64,000 nucleotides of DNA from contig NZ_QOKW01000024.1 in NCBI RefSeq assembly GCF_008365375.1, positions 40,354 to 104,353 of the forward strand. Direction: 5' to 3'. Position numbers and translations under genes: made by a program. This DNA comes from Roseomonas genomospecies 6. Lineage in GTDB: Bacteria; Pseudomonadota; Alphaproteobacteria; Azospirillales; Azospirillaceae. The notes under the pieces are model-generated. The model did not search any database and was not told the origin of the DNA. It saw nothing but the letters and a program-made list of their open reading frames with translations. Below are positions 60,520-64,000 of the stretch, one piece after another (the first letter of the stretch is position 1; every line of letters starts with the position of its first letter).

Positions 60520-61422
60520 ATGGACACGCATTCCCTTCCGGAGGCTCCCGCACACGCCTCCCCCGCCGCTCCGCCCACCCCGTCCCTCGACGCGCTGATG
60601 CCCGACGCCATCGCGCTCGCGGCGGAGAATCTGGGCGTCAAGAAGGCCAATTACGACGCCGCGACGCTGTTCGCCCTGGCGGTGCTGGCCGGCGCCTTCA
60701 TCGCTCTGGGCGGGCTGTTCGCCACCGTCGCCGTGTCGGGGGCGGAGGGCATGCTGCCCTACGGTGTGACCCGGCTGCTCGGCGGTCTGGTCTTCTCGCT
60801 GGGGCTGATCCTGGTCATCGTCGGCGGCGCGCAGCTCTTCACCGGGGACGCGCTGATGGTGATGGCCTGGGCCAGCGGGCGGGTGAAGACAAAGCGGATG
60901 CTCCAGGTCTGGACGATCGTGTGGATCGGCAACTTCGTCGGCGCCGCCGGCACGGCGCTGCTGGTCTTCCTGTCCGGGCAATACGGTTTCGGCCACGGGG
61001 CGGTGGGCGCCTCGGCGCTCTACTTCGCCACCGCCAAGGCGGGGCTTCCCGCCGGACAGGCCTTCTTCCTGGGCATCCTGTGCAACGTGCTGGTCTGCCT
61101 GGCGGTGTGGCTGGCGCTCGGCGCGCGCAGCGTGACCGACAAGATCCTGGCCATCGTCTTCCCGGTCAGCGCCTTCGTCGCCGCGGGTTTCGAGCACTGC
61201 GTCGCCAACATGTATTTCGTGCCGCTGGGCCTGCTGATCGAGTGGGGTGCCCCGGCGTCCTTCTGGTCCGACCTGGGCCGCGCCGCGCCGGTCATCCCGG
61301 TGGGGCAGTTCCTGCTGAACCTCGCCGCGGTGACGCTGGGCAACTGGTTCGGCGGAGCGGTGCTGGTCGGCGCCGTCTACTGGTTCATCTACCGCCGCCC
61401 GAGCCGCCGCACGGCGCATTGA
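60520..61422 (+). CDS. focA: FocA-type formate/nitrite transporter
   Basis: About 300 residues of the FNT channel family with six hydrophobic helices. GAQLFTGDALMVMAW and GFEHCVANMYFVPLG are the family signatures (the latter with the conserved central His region). It moves formate, or nitrite, across the inner membrane. The pflA neighbour supports formate. ATG 60520 has ATGAGG 10 nt upstream; an in-frame ATG at 60505 is less well placed. Confidence 0.9.
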   Translation: MDTHSLPEAPAHASPAAPPTPSLDALMPDAIALAAENLGVKKANYDAATLFALAVLAGAFIALGGLFATVAVSGAEGMLPYGVTRLLGGLVFSLGLILVIVGGAQLFTGDALMVMAWASGRVKTKRMLQVWTIVWIGNFVGAAGTALLVFLSGQYGFGHGAVGASALYFATAKAGLPAGQAFFLGILCNVLVCLAVWLALGARSVTDKILAIVFPVSAFVAAGFEHCVANMYFVPLGLLIEWGAPASFWSDLGRAAPVIPVGQFLLNLAAVTLGNWFGGAVLVGAVYWFIYRRPSRRTAH

Positions 61423-61507
61423 ACGGCGGCTGGGGTGGGGGCATTCCAGGCTGCGACACTTTGCCTGGACTGTCCCCACCTTTGCCCCTCAGCAACGGGC
61501 GCAAACA

Positions 61508-61519
61508 CTAATATATTAG
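61508..61519. promoter_or_regulatory. Operator copy 4, upstream of GntR2
   Basis: CTAATATATTAG, the only perfect palindrome of the set. It is 65 bp before the GntR2 start codon. Unlike the other four copies it is not followed by a TAT hexamer, so its relation to the promoter differs. Confidence 0.7.
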
Positions 61520-61584
61520 CGGAAGCGAATCTCTTGGGGCGCCGCTCTGTGCGTGGGCGACCCGCTCGTACGACGAGGTGGCTC

Positions 61585-62346
61585 ATGCCATCGGACACCC
61601 TTACCGCCGCGGCCCCGCCGCGGCAGCGCCGGCTTGCGACGGTCCGGCCCGCGCAGCGCTCCGCCTCTCCCATCTACCGCGACCTGCGGAACGACATCCT
61701 GTCGATGCGCCGAAGGCCCGGCGAACCCATCGCCGAAGCCCGCATCGCCGAGGCCTACGGCGTCAGCCGCACCCCCGTGCACGAGGCGGTCCTGCGGCTG
61801 GCCGACGAAGGGCTGATCGACGTCTTTCCACAATCCGGCACCTACGTGGCCCTGATCCCCATCGCCGCACTGCCGGAGGCCGGCGTGATCCGCAAGGCGC
61901 TGGAGGAGGCCACGGTGCGCATGGCCGCCGCCCGCGCCACCGCCAGCCACGTCGCACGGCTGCGCGCGGCGCTGGAGGGGCAACGCGAACTCTGCGCCGC
62001 GGACGACCGCGACGGCTTCCACGAGGCCGACGAGAGCTTTCATGCGCTGCTGGCCGACATCGCGGGCTTCCCGGGCTTCTGGGCGCTGGTGCGGCAGGTG
62101 AAGGTGCAGGTGGACCGCTGCCGCCGCCTGACGCTGCCCGTCCCCGGCCAGATGGCCAAGGTCATCGCCGAGCACGAGGCCATCGTGGACGCCATCGCCG
62201 CCCACGACCAGGAGGCGAGCGTCCTGGCGCTGGGAGCCCATCTCGACGGGCTGGGGCTGACCATCGACGATCTGCGCGCCGTCGCACCGCTCTGTTTCAC
62301 AGACCGCCCAGCCGGCGCGGGGCGGCAAACGCTGCCCTGGTTTTAA
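61585..62346 (+). CDS. GntR/FCD-family transcriptional regulator (GntR2)
   Basis: A 253-residue paralogue of GntR1: SMRRRPGEPIAEARIAEAYGVSRTPVHEAVLRLADEGLIDVF in the winged helix (compare MRRKPGEPIVEKHIAEAFGVSRTPVREAL) and FHEADESFHALLADIAGF, QVKVQVDRCRRLTLP in the FCD domain. Recognition-helix residues are nearly the same, so both may read the same operator. It lies between the pyk-pflA-focA unit and the TRAP operon. Confidence 0.9.
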   Translation: MPSDTLTAAAPPRQRRLATVRPAQRSASPIYRDLRNDILSMRRRPGEPIAEARIAEAYGVSRTPVHEAVLRLADEGLIDVFPQSGTYVALIPIAALPEAGVIRKALEEATVRMAAARATASHVARLRAALEGQRELCAADDRDGFHEADESFHALLADIAGFPGFWALVRQVKVQVDRCRRLTLPVPGQMAKVIAEHEAIVDAIAAHDQEASVLALGAHLDGLGLTIDDLRAVAPLCFTDRPAGAGRQTLPWF

Positions 62347-62402
62347 TCCCCGACCCGCTTGCGACATTTTAGCGCCGACCGTTCCGAACCCCCGTTTTGT
62401 GC

Positions 62403-62432
62403 TTGCGCTCTCATCTGATATATTAATATAAC
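62403..62432 (+). promoter_or_regulatory. TRAP operon promoter with operator copy 5
   Basis: TTGCGC (62403-62408), an 18-bp spacer and TATAAC (62427-62432). The operator CTGATATATTAA fills 62415-62426 and abuts the -10 hexamer, as at the kdu and pyk promoters. Confidence 0.68.
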
Positions 62433-62776
62433 TAGCTCAGCGGAGCCCGGCACGGACTCGAACGGCCCAGCGCAGACCGCTCCTCGAACAACAATTCATG
62501 CGCTGCGTGGAAGAAGACCGCGAGCGATCCGGAAAAAGGAAAAAGGAAGACCACACATTCAGCCCGTCGGCAGACGCCGATGGCCTCGGGATTTTTCGCC
62601 CATCCCTTGCGGGATTATTTTTTACTCATGTTTCGCAGCGCTGTTATCGAAGGCGTCGCCGAGGAAAAGGCGGGGAAACCTTTTGCATTCGAGACATTTC
62701 GTTTGTCCATTTTCGGCGGGCACGACGATCCGCCACCGCTCCAACAGGCAATTCTCCTAAGGCAGGAGTACGGTCC
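62433..62776 (+). other. Long leader of the TRAP operon
   Basis: About 340 nt between the promoter and the dctP start codon hold no convincing gene; the dctP frame stays open through it but without a start site or protein-like pattern. The stretch is less GC-rich than its surroundings, with AT runs near 62590-62640 and a GGGAT/ATCCC hairpin there. A regulatory leader is possible. Confidence 0.45.
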
Positions 62777-63763
62777 ATGAAGACTCCCTTCCGTCGCCTC
62801 GGCATGGCGCTGCTCGCCGCTTGCGCCGCGGGCGCGCTGCTCGCCGCGCCGGTCTCGGCCCGCGATTTCCGGTCCGCCGACATCCACCCCGCCGACTACC
62901 CGACCGTCGAGGCGGTCAAATACATGGGCAAGCTGTTGAGCGAGCGGACCGGCGGCAAGCTCGGCGTGAAGGTCGACCCGAACGGCGCGCTGGGCAACGA
63001 GCGCGACACGATCGAGCAGATCAAGATCGGCGGGCTCGACATGATGCGCATCAACGTGGCGCCGCTGAACAACGTGGTGCCGGAGACGATGGTCGTCGCC
63101 CTGCCCTTCATCTTCCGCGACACCGACCACATGCACGCCGTCCTGGACGGCCCCATCGGCGACGAGATCCTGGCCGCCATGGAAAGCCAGGGGCTGATCG
63201 GGCTGGCCTTCTACGACAGCGGCTCGCGCTCGCTCTACACCAAGAAGCCGGTGTCCTCGCTGGCCGACCTGAAGGGCATGAAGATCCGCGTCCAGCAGTC
63301 GGACCTCTTCGTGTCGATGATCGAGGCGCTGGGCGCCAACCCGACGCCGATGCCGATGGGCGAGGTCTACACCGGCCTGAAGACCGGCATCATCGACGCG
63401 GCGGAGAACAACTACCCCTCCTATGAATCCTCGCGCCATTTCGAGGCCGCCAAGTACTACACCCGCACCGAACACGCCATGGCGCCGGAGGTGCTGGTCT
63501 TCTCGAAGACCTCTTGGGACCGGCTGTCGAAGGATGACCAGGCCGCCATCCGCAAGGCCGCCAAGGACTCCGTCCCCCACATGCGCAAGCTGTGGGCGGA
63601 GCGCGAGGAGGCGTCCCGCGCCATCGTCGAGAAGGCCGGAACCCAGATCGGCGACGTGGCGAACAAGCAGGAATTCATCGATGCGATGAAGCCCGTGTTC
63701 GCCAAGTTCGCGAACACGCCGAAGCTGCAAGGCCTCGTCCAGCGCATCCAAGACACGAAGTAA
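62777..63763 (+). CDS. dctP: TRAP transporter substrate-binding protein
   Basis: A 328-residue periplasmic DctP-family protein. The signal peptide (residues 1-28, ending APVSA) is followed by the mature chain. The ligand-binding Arg lies in GMKIRVQQSDLF, and MGEVYTGLKTGIIDAAENNYPSYE (in pieces) is characteristic of uronate- and C4-acid-type TRAP receptors. GGCAGGAG precedes ATG 62777. The operator-bearing promoter and nearby kdu genes make a uronate the favoured ligand, but this is inference. Confidence 0.9.
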   Translation: MKTPFRRLGMALLAACAAGALLAAPVSARDFRSADIHPADYPTVEAVKYMGKLLSERTGGKLGVKVDPNGALGNERDTIEQIKIGGLDMMRINVAPLNNVVPETMVVALPFIFRDTDHMHAVLDGPIGDEILAAMESQGLIGLAFYDSGSRSLYTKKPVSSLADLKGMKIRVQQSDLFVSMIEALGANPTPMPMGEVYTGLKTGIIDAAENNYPSYESSRHFEAAKYYTRTEHAMAPEVLVFSKTSWDRLSKDDQAAIRKAAKDSVPHMRKLWAEREEASRAIVEKAGTQIGDVANKQEFIDAMKPVFAKFANTPKLQGLVQRIQDTK

Positions 63764-63827
63764 GCCGCGCGGTCGCGGCGCCCGCCTGCCCCGGCCGGCG
63801 CCGCGAACCCGCGGGAAGGACGGCATC

Positions 63828-64000
63828 ATGAGCATCGAACTGGAATTGGAAGAGGTCCGACCTCTTGCCCCACCGGGCCTGCTGACACGGGTGAACGCGC
63901 GGCTGGCGCGGTCGGGGATGTGCGTGGCGATGGTCGGCCTGATGGCCATCGTGGGCGTGGTGTTCTATCAGGTCTTCGGCCGCTACGTGCTGAACGACTC
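63828..64000 (+). CDS. dctQ: TRAP transporter small permease, partial
   Basis: The first 57 residues (ATG 63828, GGGAAGGA upstream); the gene runs off the right edge. An acidic start (MSIELELEE) leads to a first membrane helix (about 33-50) and the VFYQVFGRYVLN segment typical of DctQ. It follows dctP by 64 nt; dctM is expected next. Confidence 0.85.
   Translation, partial: MSIELELEEVRPLAPPGLLTRVNARLARSGMCVAMVGLMAIVGVVFYQVFGRYVLND

Noticed and set aside
62498..62776. N-terminal extension of dctP
   Set aside because: The frame is open but the extension is Arg-rich and would place the clear signal peptide inside the protein; the good ribosome binding site is at 62763.

Overview
This window is GC-rich chromosomal DNA, very probably from an alphaproteobacterium of the Rhodospirillales, most like Azospirillum. 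That placement rests on the gene content read here: an lgt-midA-pgeF cluster, a Ctc-type L25, a polyhydroxybutyrate locus with a PhaR repressor, a bacteriophytochrome, several orphan 'HDLRQP' hybrid kinases, and FCD-type GntR regulators beside TRAP uptake genes. No database search was possible, so the genus is an inference.

Left third (1-24 kb) is mostly housekeeping. It holds the end of pyruvate phosphate dikinase, a serine hydrolase, a compositionally odd HAD phosphatase, CheD, a double cold-shock protein, an acyl-CoA ligase, hldD, the lgt-midA-pgeF operon, bacteriohemerythrin, prs, rplY-pth and ychF. A sensory island (12.9-18.3 kb) sits inside it: a PAS-bearing CheR, a CheB without receiver, and a hybrid histidine kinase. 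An EAL phosphodiesterase, a Nudix hydrolase, a LysR regulator and an MFS carrier follow.

Middle (23.9-35.5 kb): a gene-free stretch folds like 6S RNA. Next is a polyhydroxybutyrate locus: phaA-phaB, a PhaE/PhaC-like pair that overlap by 242 nt, and PhaR with a TGC-type palindrome in its divergent promoter region. Then come a glutathionylspermidine-synthase-like protein, a two-domain glycosyltransferase, a cobalamin riboswitch in front of a lone CbiM-type permease, an exported Fe/Mn superoxide dismutase, and tRNA-Ala(GGC) and tRNA-Leu(CAG). 

Right part (35.6-64 kb): an MscS-type channel, then genes for uronate and pyruvate catabolism: GntR-kduI-kduD, a MaoC-Pta fusion with acetate kinase, pyruvate kinase-pflA-focA, a second GntR, and the start of a TRAP uptake operon. 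An RND efflux pair with two tandem TetR regulators, a membrane hybrid kinase and a bacteriophytochrome kinase lie between them.

The most interesting signal is a 12-bp near-palindrome, CTRATATAYTAR, found five times. It lies in front of the GntR1-kduID, pta-ackA, pyk-pflA-focA, GntR2 and TRAP transcription units. In four of the five it abuts a TAT-starting -10-like hexamer with zero spacing. This suggests one regulon, run by the two paralogous GntR proteins, that links uronate uptake and KDG formation to pyruvate, formate and acetate metabolism.
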